Shown: positions 45,403 to 54,456, numbered from the stretch's first letter. The stretch: 64,000 bases of DNA from an uncultured Atopobiaceae bacterium (GCA_944321515.1 CALULO010000008.1:40025-104024), one strand, 5' to 3'. The notes: generated from the sequence alone by a model not told the origin. Translations and numbers: made by a program.

Positions 45403-45446
45403 GGCCGGGCGGGCCGCAGCCTCCGTGGCGTGCGGGCCGCCCGGCC
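45403..45446. terminator. Bidirectional terminator between degV-like gene and murI
   Basis: GGCCGGGCGGGCCGCA pairs with TGCGGGCCGCCCGGCC (one mismatch) around a 12-nt loop; CTTTGCTT follows on the plus strand. The two genes converge here. Confidence 0.7.
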
Positions 45447-45512
45447 CTTTGCTTATGCCCGCTTGTTGCAGTGCACCGGGCGCGGCCCGCATGTTATGCC
45501 GGGTCCCGGCCC

Positions 45513-46292
45513 CTACAGCGGAAGCTCGAAGAAGCGCCGGTAGAGGGCCATCTCGTCAGGCGTGTCCAGGCTTGAGGCAAACTCGACCCGCCCGGTGCGG
45601 CCCCGCCCGGAGAGGCGCCCCTCGGCAGTGAGCCGCGCGCGCAGCTGGCGGGCCGTCCCCGCGCCGCCGTCGAAGAAGCGCACCCCAGGGCCCAGGGCCC
45701 TCGCGATCTGCGCGCGCACGAAGGGGTAGTGCGTGCAGCCGAGGACCACGGCGTCGACGTGGCCGGCATAGCGCCCCACGTAGCCCTCGATCATCCCCTG
45801 CAGGTCAGGCTCGTCCAGCCCGCCGCGCTCTATGCGCGCCGCAAGCCCCGGGCACGGCACGGGGACCACCTCGCACTCGCCTCCCCAGGCGCGCGCGAGC
45901 TCGTGATACTTGTCCAGGCGCAGGGTGACCTCGGTGGCCATGACGAGGATCCTACCGTGAGGGAAGGCGAGCGCGGCCGGCTTGAGCGCCGGCTCGATCC
46001 CGACTATCGGCACGTCCGGGTGCGCGGCGCGCAGCGAGGCGGCCGCCACCGAGGTGGCCGTGTTGCACGCGATCACAACCGCCTTGGCGCCGTCTGCCAG
46101 AAAGCGCTCGACCACGTTGCTGGCAAGGGAGAGGACCTGGGACTCGTCCTTCTCGCCGTAGGGGGCGTTGGCGGAGTCGCCGAAGAAGCGGAAGTCCTCG
46201 TGCGGCAGCTCTGAGACCAGCGAGCGCAGCACGCTGATGCCGCCGACGCCGGAGTCCATGACCCCCACGAAGCCGTCGCGTCGCTCGTCCAC
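45513..46292 (-). CDS. murI: Glutamate racemase
   Basis: The probable start is GTG 46292 behind GGGGAGG, giving 259 aa; a longer frame to 46463 has no good ribosome site. MDSGVGGISVLRSL and FFGDSANAPYGEK open the protein. The two catalytic cysteines sit in IACNTATSVAA and LGCTHYPFVRAQI. It makes D-glutamate for peptidoglycan. It is divergent from padR. Confidence 0.93.
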   Translation of the reverse strand: MDERRDGFVGVMDSGVGGISVLRSLVSELPHEDFRFFGDSANAPYGEKDESQVLSLASNVVERFLADGAKAVVIACNTATSVAAASLRAAHPDVPIVGIEPALKPAALAFPHGRILVMATEVTLRLDKYHELARAWGGECEVVPVPCPGLAARIERGGLDEPDLQGMIEGYVGRYAGHVDAVVLGCTHYPFVRAQIARALGPGVRFFDGGAGTARQLRARLTAEGRLSGRGRTGRVEFASSLDTPDEMALYRRFFELPL

Positions 46293-46444
46293 GTTGCGCC
46301 TCCCCTGCCGTCTGGCCGGCCGTCGAGTCCCGTTCGGTTGGCCGTCCGCCCACCTGGCGTCAAGCTCCCGCACGGCCGACCGCTTGCCTGACCAGCATAG
46401 CGCATGGCGAGCCCGCGGGACCGACGCCCCGGGGTTCTTCTCGC

Positions 46445-46500
46445 CGCACGCCGGCTCTGTCACCGCACGCCGGCTCTGTCACCGCACGCCGGCTCTGAGA
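46445..46500. repeat. 19-bp tandem repeat, about three copies
   Basis: The unit CGCACGCCGGCTCTGTCAC starts at 46445, 46464 and 46483; the last copy diverges after CTCTG. The 13-bp motif (46433-46445) abuts the first copy. It occupies the middle of the 310-bp gap between the divergent murI and padR genes. Confidence 0.9.
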
Positions 46501-46519
46501 GACCGTTTATCGACAGCCA

Positions 46520-46533
46520 TAGAAGCATTTCTA
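46520..46533. promoter_or_regulatory. Dyad upstream of padR
   Basis: TAGAA-GCAT-TTCTA is a perfect 5-bp-arm dyad in an AT-rich region 70 bp before padR, a fitting place for autoregulation. The rest of this region is AT-rich and probably holds the padR promoter. Confidence 0.35.
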
Positions 46534-46602
46534 TAAAAATACTTCATCACACATAGTAATTTGCTACACTCGCCGCAAAGAAAGGGACAGAGGAGGTGAC
46601 CC

Positions 46603-47013
46603 ATGGCAACGCGTGACGCGGAAAGCGACCTCATCCGGGGCAACATCGACGCCATCGTGCTCCGTACGCTCACGGACGGGGACTCCTACGGCTACGAGAT
46701 CCTGAAGGACGTGGCCAGCGCCAGCCACGGCGCGTACGAGATGAAGGAGCCCTCGCTCTACACGAGCCTCAAGCGCCTGGAGGGGCAGGGGTTCGTGGAG
46801 AGCTACTGGGGCAGCGAGTCCCAGGGGGCGCGGCGCAAGTACTACCACATCACCGGCTCGGGGTGCGGCGAGCTCGCGCAGGCAACCGAGCGCTGGGTGC
46901 GGGTGAGGACCATCATCGACCAACTTCTCGGACAGGACGAGGGACACGACGGGCAGCCCGTCTCGCCGGCCAGGCAAGACGGGAATGACAGCCAGGACGG
47001 GGGCATCAAATGA
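46603..47013 (+). CDS. PadR-family transcriptional regulator
   Basis: The 136-aa protein has the PadR winged helix: AIVLRTLTDGDSYGYEILKDV, PSLYTSLKRLEGQGFVESYW and GARRKYYHITGSG. The last 30 residues are a polar Asp/Gln-rich tail. It starts at ATG 46603 behind GAGGAGGTG. Its stop overlaps the start of the next gene (ATGA). PadR regulators of this kind are often paired with a membrane protein of the next type, which they regulate or which modulates them. Confidence 0.92.
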   Translation: MATRDAESDLIRGNIDAIVLRTLTDGDSYGYEILKDVASASHGAYEMKEPSLYTSLKRLEGQGFVESYWGSESQGARRKYYHITGSGCGELAQATERWVRVRTIIDQLLGQDEGHDGQPVSPARQDGNDSQDGGIK

Positions 47014-48164
47014 GTGACCGTAAGAGCGACATCAGAATGTACGTCGAGCACCTCTTCGAGGGACGCACGCTGACCCCGGAGACCATCGAGCTCAAAGAGG
47101 AGATCTACGGCAACCTCACCGCCCGCTACGAGGACTACCGCGCACAGGGCATGTCCGAGGACGAGGCATACGCGCGGACGTGCGAGGCCGTGACCAGCGT
47201 CGACGACGTGCTGGACGGCGAGGAGGACGCGGACGGAGGCACGGGCGCAGATGAGACCCTGGTGGCGCCGCTGCCGGCGACCGCAGGTCCAAGCGACGCC
47301 CCGACGGCGGCGAGCGAGTCCGTCTCCAGCACGGAGCGCAGGGGCGGGCGGATCTGGAAGGTCGCCGCGGCAGCCGCGGTGGTGTTCGTGGCGCTCGTGT
47401 GCGCAGCGGCCTTTGGCTTGTCCGCTGGATCCGGGCGCACCTCCCAGGGAGACCCGGACGCCAACGCACAGTCCGTGGACGTGGGCGCCGGCGACGTGAC
47501 CAACGCCGACGACACGGCCTCCGCCGGGGGCGCGGGAGACGTTGCGGGAGGCGGCACCTCGTCCAACACGGCCGACGGCACCGCCGCGCCAAACGGCACC
47601 TCCTCAGCCACGCCCGACGGCACCCCCTCCGCCGCGGCCGTCGGCACCCCGGTCATCTCCACCGATGACGTCGCCCGCGAGGTCGCGTCCCACGACGCCG
47701 CGACGCTCTCAGGCAGCGTCCAGACCTCCTGGCCCGTCGAGTCGACGAACGTGGCCCAGGCGGTAGGCGGCCTGCCGCTGGCGGGTTTTGTGAGCTCCGC
47801 CGGCTCCGATGCCAACACGTCCCTCGGCAACGTCGTGACCGTAGAGTACGGATGGGCCAAAGACGAACGCGTGGCTCGCGCGGACGGGGACGCAGTGGAG
47901 AGTGCCCTCACCTATGACGCGGCCGCCCTGCTCTGCACCTTCCCCAGCGCCGACGCCGTGCAGGTCACCGTACGCGAAACGGACAGCGAGGACGGCGAGC
48001 TCGACGTGGACGTGTACTCCTTCCGTCGTGCGGACATCGAGCGCATCTTGAGCACGACCCTCACCGCGGAGCGTCTCACGGACGGAAGCTGGGAGGGCCT
48101 GCGCACCCAGCTCTCCACGGAGCGCACCTACGACCAAGTCATCGACCAGGCCGAACGCGACTAG
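47010..48164 (+). CDS. Membrane protein paired with PadR (HAAS/permease-prefix N-terminus, extracellular C-terminal domain)
   Basis: This is a 384-aa protein. Residues 5-70 (YVEHLFEGRTLTPETIELKEEIYGNLTARY ... MSEDEAYARTCEAV) look like the HAAS/DUF1700-type helical domain often encoded next to PadR. One membrane helix follows (about residues 115-138, VAAAAAVVFVALVCAAAFGL). Then comes a 90-residue Gly/Ser/Thr/Asp-rich linker and a C-terminal domain (VVTVEYGWAKDE, TYDAAALLCTFPSADAVQV) that resembles DUF4825. It may sense an outside signal and act through PadR. The domain assignments are from memory of families and not certain. Confidence 0.6.
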   Translation: MSDRKSDIRMYVEHLFEGRTLTPETIELKEEIYGNLTARYEDYRAQGMSEDEAYARTCEAVTSVDDVLDGEEDADGGTGADETLVAPLPATAGPSDAPTAASESVSSTERRGGRIWKVAAAAAVVFVALVCAAAFGLSAGSGRTSQGDPDANAQSVDVGAGDVTNADDTASAGGAGDVAGGGTSSNTADGTAAPNGTSSATPDGTPSAAAVGTPVISTDDVAREVASHDAATLSGSVQTSWPVESTNVAQAVGGLPLAGFVSSAGSDANTSLGNVVTVEYGWAKDERVARADGDAVESALTYDAAALLCTFPSADAVQVTVRETDSEDGELDVDVYSFRRADIERILSTTLTAERLTDGSWEGLRTQLSTERTYDQVIDQAERD

Positions 48165-48238
48165 CTCACAGTCCGGAGGGCGCGACCGACCCGGGACGGT
48201 CCGGCCGCGTAGAGCCCAGCGCGCAGCGACTGATCCGA

Positions 48239-48325
48239 CACGGCGCCCGACCCCACGCGGCCCAGCACACGGCGCCCGACCCACGCGGCCCAGCACACGG
48301 CGCCCGACCCCACGCGGCCGGGCGC
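48239..48325. repeat. 28-29-bp tandem repeat, three copies
   Basis: Copies starting at 48239, 48268 and 48296 each contain CACGGCGCCCGACCCCACG followed by CGGCC (the middle copy lacks one C). The block lies directly before the phased motif array, in the 653-bp gap between the PadR-partner gene and the FKBP gene. Confidence 0.88.
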
Positions 48326-48329
48326 CAAT

Positions 48330-48656
48330 GCTTACGAAACACCGGCCGACGCGGCGCCCACTGTCACAGCGCTTACATATTCACGACCGACGCACTCCCC
48401 TGACGAATCGTTGCTTACGAAAAAGCCGCCGAGGTATCCCTTGGGTACCTGAGCGCTTACAGAATTCAGGTTCTTGTCGCCGAGAAGAACCCGGGAGCGA
48501 CAACCGCCCTGCTTTCGTAAGCGCCACCCGGCGCCGCTGCCGTCACAACCCCGCTTTCGCAAGCGCCCCCGGCGCGGTGGCCGCACCAGCCGCAATTCCA
48601 TAAGCGCCGCCCGGCGCCGCGGTCGTCACGGCCGTCACGGCCTCGCTTTCGCAAGC
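48330..48656. repeat. Array of eight GCTTRCGAAA-like motifs, symmetric and evenly spaced
   Basis: Four copies lie on the plus strand (starts 48330, 48371, 48413, 48455) and four on the minus strand (6-bp cores ending 48522, 48564, 48605, 48656). Steps between neighbours are 41, 42, 42, then 62 across the centre, then 42, 41 and 51 bp, close to 4, 6 and 5 helical turns. The centre holds an imperfect palindrome of GGTTCTTGTCGCC and CGAGAAGAACC (48469-48491). Minus-strand copies share a longer context GGCGCCGGGCGGC before the core. It lies in the gap upstream of the FKBP gene. Confidence 0.85.
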
Positions 48657-48817
48657 GCCGCCCGGCGCAGCACCCCCGCCGGCCCCGCAGCCACATGCAA
48701 CCTCGACACCAACGCCACATTGTGGGGTTCCCGTCCACGCGCACCTCGCGCATCTGTCACAATCAGGGACCGCGCGACCTCGCGCTAGGCAGCAAGCACC
48801 CGAGCGAAGGGAGCCCC

Positions 48818-49246
48818 ATGAGCAACGAGGGCAAGAAGGTCAAGGTCCACTACGTCGGCACGCTCGACGACGGCACGAAGTTCGACTCCTCCCGCGACCG
48901 CAACGAGCCGCTCGAGTTCACCTGCATGGCCGGCCAGATGATCCCCGGCTTTGACGCCGCCGTGCGCGAGATGGGGGTCGGCCAGGTCGTCGACATTCGC
49001 CTTGAGCCCGCGGAGGCCTACGGCGAGCGCGACGAGCGCCTGATCCAGACGGTGCCCGTCTCCGCCATGCCCGGTGCGGAGACCCTCTCCGCCGGCGACC
49101 GCGTGATGCTCGCCTCCCCCACCGGCCAGCCCTTCCCGGCCACGGTCGCCAAGGTCGAGGACGGCAACATCACCTTCGACATGAACCACGAGATGGCCGG
49201 CAAGGCCCTCAACTTCAACATTGAGCTCCTCGAGGTCTCCGAGTAG
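48818..49246 (+). CDS. FKBP-type peptidyl-prolyl isomerase (SlyD-like)
   Basis: The 142-aa protein starts at ATG 48818 behind GAAGGGAG. It has VKVHYVGTLDDGTKFDSS, PLEFTCMAGQMIPGFDAAV and the SlyD/FkpB-style flap GERDERLIQTVPVSAM ... DMNHEMAGKALNFNIELLEV. It lacks the His/Cys-rich metal tail of E. coli SlyD. It catalyses proline isomerisation and acts as a chaperone in the cytoplasm. It is convergent with metY, with a repeat-rich gap in between. Confidence 0.93.
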   Translation: MSNEGKKVKVHYVGTLDDGTKFDSSRDRNEPLEFTCMAGQMIPGFDAAVREMGVGQVVDIRLEPAEAYGERDERLIQTVPVSAMPGAETLSAGDRVMLASPTGQPFPATVAKVEDGNITFDMNHEMAGKALNFNIELLEVSE

Positions 49247-49365
49247 GAGCCTCCAGGTAGGTCCTCCAGATGGGGATCTCCGAGTAGGGCTGGGCAGGAC
49301 CGCAACATCAGACAACGCCCTACGACATCGGCCAGAGCCCCGAGGCACCCGCCGAAGCGCACGAC

Positions 49366-49543
49366 GCACGCGCATCCTACCCCGCTTTCCGGGCGAGGTT
49401 GCGCGTGCGTTTTCTTTAATCATTCCATGCACAACCAGGTTCTTCTCGCCGTCTTGGCGAGAAGAACCTGGATTACGCGTGCCCTGGTTCAAAAAAATGC
49501 ACGCATAACCTCGCTCCAGCTACAGAAGCGAGGTTATGCGTGC
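49366..49543. repeat. Motif array with two perfect hairpins between FKBP and metY
   Basis: About six copies of GCACGCRYAACCTCGC are present in both orientations (near 49366, 49397, 49429, 49470, 49499, 49532). One hairpin is made by two inverted copies of the 13-bp motif: a 16-bp perfect stem, 49435-49450 with 49456-49471, loop GTCTT. A second is made by two inverted copies of GCACGCATAACCTCGCT: 17-bp perfect stem, 49499-49515 with 49527-49543, 11-nt loop. The region lies between two convergent genes and may terminate both. Neither hairpin is followed by a clear T run. Confidence 0.85.
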
Positions 49544-49596
49544 TGATATCGCCGACCGGACCGACCCGGGCAAGCAGGCCTCGGCGAGGCAGCCGC

Positions 49597-50892
49597 CTAG
49601 ATCGCCGCGAGCGCCTGCTCCACGTCGGCGACGAGGTCCTCGGTCCCCTCCAGCCCGCACGAGAAGCGCACCATCGCGGGCGAGATCCCGGCAGCCGTGA
49701 GCTCCTCGTCGGTCATCTGGCGGTGCGTGCTCGACGCCGGGTGCAGGCAGCACGTGCGCGCGTCGGCCACGTGCGTCTCGATGGCGGCGAGGCACAGGGA
49801 CGCCATGAACTTCTCGGCGGCCGGGCGCCCGCCCGACAGCTCGAAGCTCACCACGCCGGAGCCGCCCTTGGGCAGGTACTTCTGCGCGAGCTCGAAGTAC
49901 GGGTCACCCTCGAGGTGCGGGAAGCGCACGGAGGACACCTTGTCGCTGCCCTGCAGGAACTTGGCCACGGCCAGCCCGTTCTTGAAGTGCTGCGGCATGC
50001 GCACGTGCAGGCTCTCGAGGCCGAGGTTGAGGTAGAAGGCGTTCTGCGGGCTCTGGATGGAGCCGAAGTCACGCATGAGCTGGGACGTCGCCTTGGTGAT
50101 GAAGGCGCCGGCCTGGCCGAACTTCTCAGCGTAGACGATGCCGTGGTAGGAGTCGTCCGGGGTGGTGAGGCCGGGGAACTTGTCGGCGTGCGCCATCCAG
50201 TCGAAGTTGCCGGAGTCCACGATGGCGCCGCCCACGCCCGCGCCGTGGCCGTCCATGTACTTGGTGGTGGAGTGCGTCACGATGTCGGCGCCCCACTCGA
50301 AGGGACGGCAGAAGACCGGCGTCGCGAAGGTGTTGTCAACGATGAGCGGCACGCCGTGGGCGTGGGCTGCCTGCGCGAAGCGCTCGATATCCAGCACGTC
50401 AAGCGCGGGGTTGGCGATGGTCTCGCCGAAGACGGCACGCGTGTTGGGGCGGAAGGCGGCCTCGAGCTCCTCGGGCGTGCACGTGGGCGAGACGAACGTG
50501 GACTCGACGCCCATCTTCGCCATCGTATGCGCGATGAGGTTGAACGAGCCGCCGTAGATGGCCGAGCTCGCCACGATGTGGCTGCCCGCCTCGCAGATGT
50601 TGAAGAGCGCGAAGAAGTTGGCCGCCTGGCCCGAGCTCGTGAGCATGGCCGCCGTGCCGCCCTCGAGCGCGCAGATCTTGGCCGCCACCGCGTCGTTGGT
50701 GGGGTTCTGCAGGCGCGTGTAGAAGTAGCCCGAGGCCTCCAGGTCAAAGAGCTGGCCCATGTGCTCGGAGGTGTCGTACTTGAAGGTGGTGGACTGGACG
50801 ATGGGAATCTGGCGCGGCTCGCCGTTGCCGGGCGTGTAGCCAGCCTGGACGCAGCGGGTGTCGATGCTCTGCTCGAGGTCCTTCTCGCTCAT
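49597..50892 (-). CDS. metY: O-acetylhomoserine sulfhydrylase
   Basis: The 431-aa protein starts at ATG 50892 behind AAAGGACC. It has the Cys/Met-metabolism PLP signature: FYTRLQNPTNDAVAAKIC, DNTFATPVFCRPFEWGADIV, and the PLP lysine in HSTTKYMDGHG. It makes homocysteine from O-acetylhomoserine and sulfide. Length is normal for MetY. PatB at 20.7 kb could release sulfide for it. An alternative is the related cystathionine gamma-synthase, but the length favours MetY. Confidence 0.93.
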   Translation of the reverse strand: MSEKDLEQSIDTRCVQAGYTPGNGEPRQIPIVQSTTFKYDTSEHMGQLFDLEASGYFYTRLQNPTNDAVAAKICALEGGTAAMLTSSGQAANFFALFNICEAGSHIVASSAIYGGSFNLIAHTMAKMGVESTFVSPTCTPEELEAAFRPNTRAVFGETIANPALDVLDIERFAQAAHAHGVPLIVDNTFATPVFCRPFEWGADIVTHSTTKYMDGHGAGVGGAIVDSGNFDWMAHADKFPGLTTPDDSYHGIVYAEKFGQAGAFITKATSQLMRDFGSIQSPQNAFYLNLGLESLHVRMPQHFKNGLAVAKFLQGSDKVSSVRFPHLEGDPYFELAQKYLPKGGSGVVSFELSGGRPAAEKFMASLCLAAIETHVADARTCCLHPASSTHRQMTDEELTAAGISPAMVRFSCGLEGTEDLVADVEQALAAI

Positions 50893-51059
50893 GGAGGTCC
50901 TTTCTGTTGGGTCTCCCCATGATAGAGCGCCCGCGGGCGACCGTCCTCGAGGTCGGAAAAACGTAACACGCCCGCGGCCGGGAAGGGCGACGGGGTCGTG
51001 CCCGGAGGGCGCACGGCCGAGACGGCGAGAAGAGCCCGCGGCCGGGAGGCACGACGGCG

Positions 51060-52496
51060 CTAGACCATCTGCTCGGGGTGGAAGACCTCGTCGAAGCGCT
51101 CCGGCGTGAGCAGCCCCAGCCCCACGCAGGCCTCGCGCAGGCTCGTCCCCTCGGCGTAGGCCTTCTTGGCGACCCGTGCCGCGTTGTCGTAGCCGATGTA
51201 GGGGTTGAGGCAGGTCACGAGCATGAGCGAGCGGTGGAGGTTCTCGTCCATCCTCTCCCGGTCGGCGCGGATGCCGCTTGCGCAGCGCTCGTCGAAGGAG
51301 ACGATCGCGTCGGCGAGAAGGCCCACGGACTGCAGGTAGTTGTACGCGATGACCGGCATGAAGACGTTGAGCTCGAAGTTGCCCTGAGAGGCGGCCATGC
51401 CGATGGCGGCGTCGTTGCCCATGACCTGGACGGCCACCATCGTCACGGCCTCGCACTGCGTGGGGTTGACCTTGCCCGGCATGATGGAGCTGCCGGGCTC
51501 GTTGGCCGGGATCTGGATCTCGCCCAGGCCGAGGCGCGGGCCGCTTGCGAGCCAGCGCACGTCGTTGGCGATCTTCATCATGTTGGCGGCGAGGCCCTTG
51601 ACGGCGCCGTGCGAGAACACAATCGCGTCCTTGCCCGTGAGCGCGCGGAACTTGTTGGGGTCTGTCACGAAGGGAAGCCCCGTGAGCCCGGCCAGCTCCT
51701 CCGCCACGGCGACGTCGAAGCCCTCCGGGGCGTTGAGGCCCGTGCCCACCGCCGTGCCGCCGAGCGCCAGGCGATAGAGCCCCGGCATCGCGGCGAGGAG
51801 CTCCTCGCGCGAGCCCTCGAGGAGCCCGCGCCAGCCCGAGATCTCCTGCGAGAAGGAGATGGGCACCGCGTCCTGCAGGTGCGTGCGCCCGCTCTTGACC
51901 ACGCCCTCGTTCTCCCGCTCAAGGCGGCGCAGCGTGGCCGTGAGCTGGTCAATCGCCGGGAGCAGGCGCTCCGTCACGGCGCGGGCCGCCGCCACGTGCA
52001 TGGCCGTGGGGAAGGTGTCGTTGGAGGACTGGCTCATGTTGACCGAGTCGTTGGGGTGAAGCGGCCGCGGCCGCGCCGCGCCGCGCTCCTCCGCGAGCTG
52101 GTTGCCGCGATTTGCGAGCACCTCGTTCATGTTCATGTTGGACTGGGTGCCGGAGCCGGTCTGCCAGACCACGAGCGGGAAGTCGTCGTCGTGAAGGCCC
52201 GCCAGGACCTCGTCGGCGGCGTCGCAGATGAGGTCGCGGTCCGCCGCGTCAAGGCGGCCCAGGCGACAGTTCGCACGAGCTGCGGCCTTCTTGACCAGCG
52301 CGAACGCTCGCACGATCTCAATCGGCATGCGCTCCGTCCCAATGGGGAAGTTCTCGTGGCTGCGCTCGGTCTGCGCACCCCAGAGGGCGTCGGCGGGCAC
52401 GAGCATCTCCCCCATCGAGTCGCGCTCCACGCGCCAGGCCCCCTCGGCCCCCGCGCTGCTCGCGCAATCCGTCACCTGCGGGTTCTTCTCGCCCAC
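51060..52496 (-). CDS. fumC: Class II fumarase
   Basis: The 478-aa protein starts at GTG 52496 behind GGGGAGGA located in the end of the upstream gene. Codons 2-5 (GEKN) are the recurring 13-bp motif. It carries the fumarase/aspartase signature [12 protein letters not shown] and [14 protein letters not shown], with [14 protein letters not shown]. It interconverts fumarate and malate without an iron-sulfur cluster. It is translationally coupled to the SixA-CHAD gene. Confidence 0.94.
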   Translation of the reverse strand: MGEKNPQVTDCASSAGAEGAWRVERDSMGEMLVPADALWGAQTERSHENFPIGTERMPIEIVRAFALVKKAAARANCRLGRLDAADRDLICDAADEVLAGLHDDDFPLVVWQTGSGTQSNMNMNEVLANRGNQLAEERGAARPRPLHPNDSVNMSQSSNDTFPTAMHVAAARAVTERLLPAIDQLTATLRRLERENEGVVKSGRTHLQDAVPISFSQEISGWRGLLEGSREELLAAMPGLYRLALGGTAVGTGLNAPEGFDVAVAEELAGLTGLPFVTDPNKFRALTGKDAIVFSHGAVKGLAANMMKIANDVRWLASGPRLGLGEIQIPANEPGSSIMPGKVNPTQCEAVTMVAVQVMGNDAAIGMAASQGNFELNVFMPVIAYNYLQSVGLLADAIVSFDERCASGIRADRERMDENLHRSLMLVTCLNPYIGYDNAARVAKKAYAEGTSLREACVGLGLLTPERFDEVFHPEQMV

Positions 52497-52498
52497 GT

Positions 52499-53893
52499 CT
52501 AGTCCTCCCCAGCCTCGTCGGCGCCCGCGTCCTCGGGGTCGACGGCGTCCGCGTCCTCAGGGTCGACGGCGTCCACGTCAACGACGCCCCGCGCGTCCTG
52601 CTCGCGGCGCTCGAGGCCGGACGTGATGGCCGAGACCACCTCCGCCTGGTCGCGCGCCACCACGCCGAGGTCGGCGCGCACGCCCCGGAAGCGCGGGCTC
52701 TTGGCGCACTCGTCCGCGAGCCGCTTGTTGCCGCGCGCGTCGGAGAGCGCGCCGAGCTCGCGCTGGATCTCGTTCAGGTACTCGCTCATCTGCGCGCGGT
52801 CCGACCCGAGCACCGCGCCGAGGCGCTCCGCCACGTAGTGCATCTCCTTGGCGTCGCGCCGGGCAACGTAGACCGCGTCGCCATCGCGCAGGTCAAGGCC
52901 AAAGAGGCCCTCGTCGACCTCGTTGAACTCCTCGTCAAAGTGGAGGCGGAAGTCCTCGGCGGTGAGGCCCCTCTCGGCCACCTTGGACTTCCAGCCGAAG
53001 TGCTCGAGGTCCCGGGCGAGCTTCCGCAGCGCCTTGCTGGAGTGGCGCTTGCGCATCAGCGTGATGAGCGAGGCACACTCGAGCGAGCGCTCCTTGGCGC
53101 AGGCCATCGGCAGGAGGCTGTTCTCGCCGAGCTCGCCGCCCTCCACGAGGCCGTCCACGGTCTCGGAGAGGATGTCCAGCGAGCGCAGGCGCGCAGAGGC
53201 AACCTGGAGCTCCTTCAGGGTGTGGGCGCAGCGGCGGGCCTGCTTCTTGCTCTGCCAGGGCGCCAGGAACTGCAGCAGCGAGCGCACGCGGCGCAGGGAG
53301 ACGCGGAACTCGAACAGGCAGGTCGCGTCATCCGGCGCGGCGAGAAACGCCTCCGCCCGGGCGTTGAGGTCCTCCGCGGCGGAGGCCACGACCCGCTCCA
53401 CGCAGGCGAGCTCCTCCCACGAGGCCACCTCCGGCCCCGCCACGAACCAGCGCAGCACCCCGCGGCCGTCCGGGCCCTCCGGCAGGTCGATGGCCGCGGC
53501 AGACCCCTTGCCGAACGTGGGGCAGCTGCCGAGCAGCCGCGCGGCCAGGTGGTCGACGAACGGCGCGTGCCCGACGGCGACGACGGTAGCGGCGTCGGCC
53601 GCCTCCAGCTCGGCGAGGAACGCGGTGATGTCCTGCGCGTAGAGGGAGTGGTGGACGTCTATGTCCTCGACCCCGGTCGCGTCGGCCACCACGTCGGCGG
53701 TCTCCAGCGCGCGGACTGCCGGGCTGCTCCAGACGACCGGCTCGGCGTCATCCCCGAGCAGGGCGAACGTCCGCGGATACGCCACGCGCAGGGCGCGGGC
53801 GCCGGCCGCGGTAAGCTTGCGATCGAGGTCCGAGCCCGAGGCCGAGCTCGCCTCCGGGGCACCATGACGAACGAGAACCAGCGTCTTGACCAT
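52499..53893 (-). CDS. SixA-type phosphohistidine phosphatase fused to a CHAD domain
   Basis: The 464-aa protein starts at ATG 53893. Residues 1-150 are a histidine-phosphatase domain: [10 protein letters not shown] (catalytic RHG), [14 protein letters not shown] and [14 protein letters not shown] (second His). Residues about 195-430 are a CHAD domain ([40 protein letters not shown]), rich in His, Arg and Lys, a domain linked to polyphosphate binding. The C-terminus is an acidic tail with two DAVDPEDA repeats. SixA enzymes remove phosphate from histidine in phosphorelay proteins. It precedes fumC. Confidence 0.88.
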   Translation of the reverse strand: MVKTLVLVRHGAPEASSASGSDLDRKLTAAGARALRVAYPRTFALLGDDAEPVVWSSPAVRALETADVVADATGVEDIDVHHSLYAQDITAFLAELEAADAATVVAVGHAPFVDHLAARLLGSCPTFGKGSAAAIDLPEGPDGRGVLRWFVAGPEVASWEELACVERVVASAAEDLNARAEAFLAAPDDATCLFEFRVSLRRVRSLLQFLAPWQSKKQARRCAHTLKELQVASARLRSLDILSETVDGLVEGGELGENSLLPMACAKERSLECASLITLMRKRHSSKALRKLARDLEHFGWKSKVAERGLTAEDFRLHFDEEFNEVDEGLFGLDLRDGDAVYVARRDAKEMHYVAERLGAVLGSDRAQMSEYLNEIQRELGALSDARGNKRLADECAKSPRFRGVRADLGVVARDQAEVVSAITSGLERREQDARGVVDVDAVDPEDADAVDPEDAGADEAGED

Positions 53894-54046
53894 GTCTCCC
53901 CCGATCTCCGTCTCATAGACAAGAGACCAGCATAGCAATTCCCCGCTCGCCGATTCCCCGTCGCCGGGAGCGGCAGTCGCGTCCCGGGGCGCTCGACTGG
54001 GCCCGCAGCCGGTACACCGCCGTGCGCCTCCCGCGCCTCCCGCGCC

Positions 54047-54275
54047 GCAAGCGTATTCCGCCGGGGCGCAAGTGTATTCCCGCGCGCTGCAAGTGTATTC
54101 TGCCGGAACGCACTTGAGCGGCTTTCCCGGGAGCAACAACGCACTTGTCACCTTTTTCTCGCTCGGGCGCATGCACTTGTCGCCCCTCCTCCGCGCGGGC
54201 GCATGCACTTGTCGCCCCTCCTCCGCTCGGGCGCATGCACTTGTCGCCCCTCCTCCGCGCGGGCGCATGCACTTG
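54047..54275. repeat. Array of nine CACTTG motifs with 21- and 32-bp spacing
   Basis: Three copies on the minus strand (GCAAGYG plus TATTC; starts 54047, 54068, 54089) are followed by six on the plus strand (GCACTTG; starts 54110, 54141, 54173, 54205, 54237, 54269). Steps are 21, 21, 21, 31, 32, 32, 32 and 32 bp, that is two or three helical turns. The last four share a longer unit GGGCGCATGCACTTG plus TCGCCCCTCCTCC. The array lies upstream of the SixA-CHAD/fumC operon, after the htpG terminator. The rest of the 563-bp gap has no convincing gene. Confidence 0.88.
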
Positions 54276-54371
54276 CGAGAAACCCAGCGCGAGCGGGCGA
54301 GAAACCCCAGCGGACAGTCGCGGCACCGCGCAAGCAGACGCGGACTCCACGCACGGGACCTCCACGCCAGC

Positions 54372-54414
54372 AAAAAAGCCGGCGCGGGCGACAGGAACGT
54401 CGCGCCGCGCCGGC
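54372..54414 (-). terminator. htpG terminator
   Basis: On the minus strand GCCGGCGCGG pairs with CCGCGCCGGC through a longer imperfect stem (54378-54414), and TTTTTT (54372-54377) follows, a standard intrinsic terminator about 45 bp after the htpG stop. Confidence 0.85.
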
Positions 54415-54456
54415 CGTCGTGCCCGGGAGAAACCGTCGAGGGCCCCGACGGGCTCG

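Noticed and set aside
48332..48788. Short ORFs in the 48.3-48.8 kb gap
   Set aside because: Their peptides are only translations of the repeated motif array; no ribosome sites and no family resemblance.
54141..54275. Possible CRISPR array
   Set aside because: The 32-bp units are almost identical throughout, with no variable spacers and no cas genes; it is a tandem motif array.
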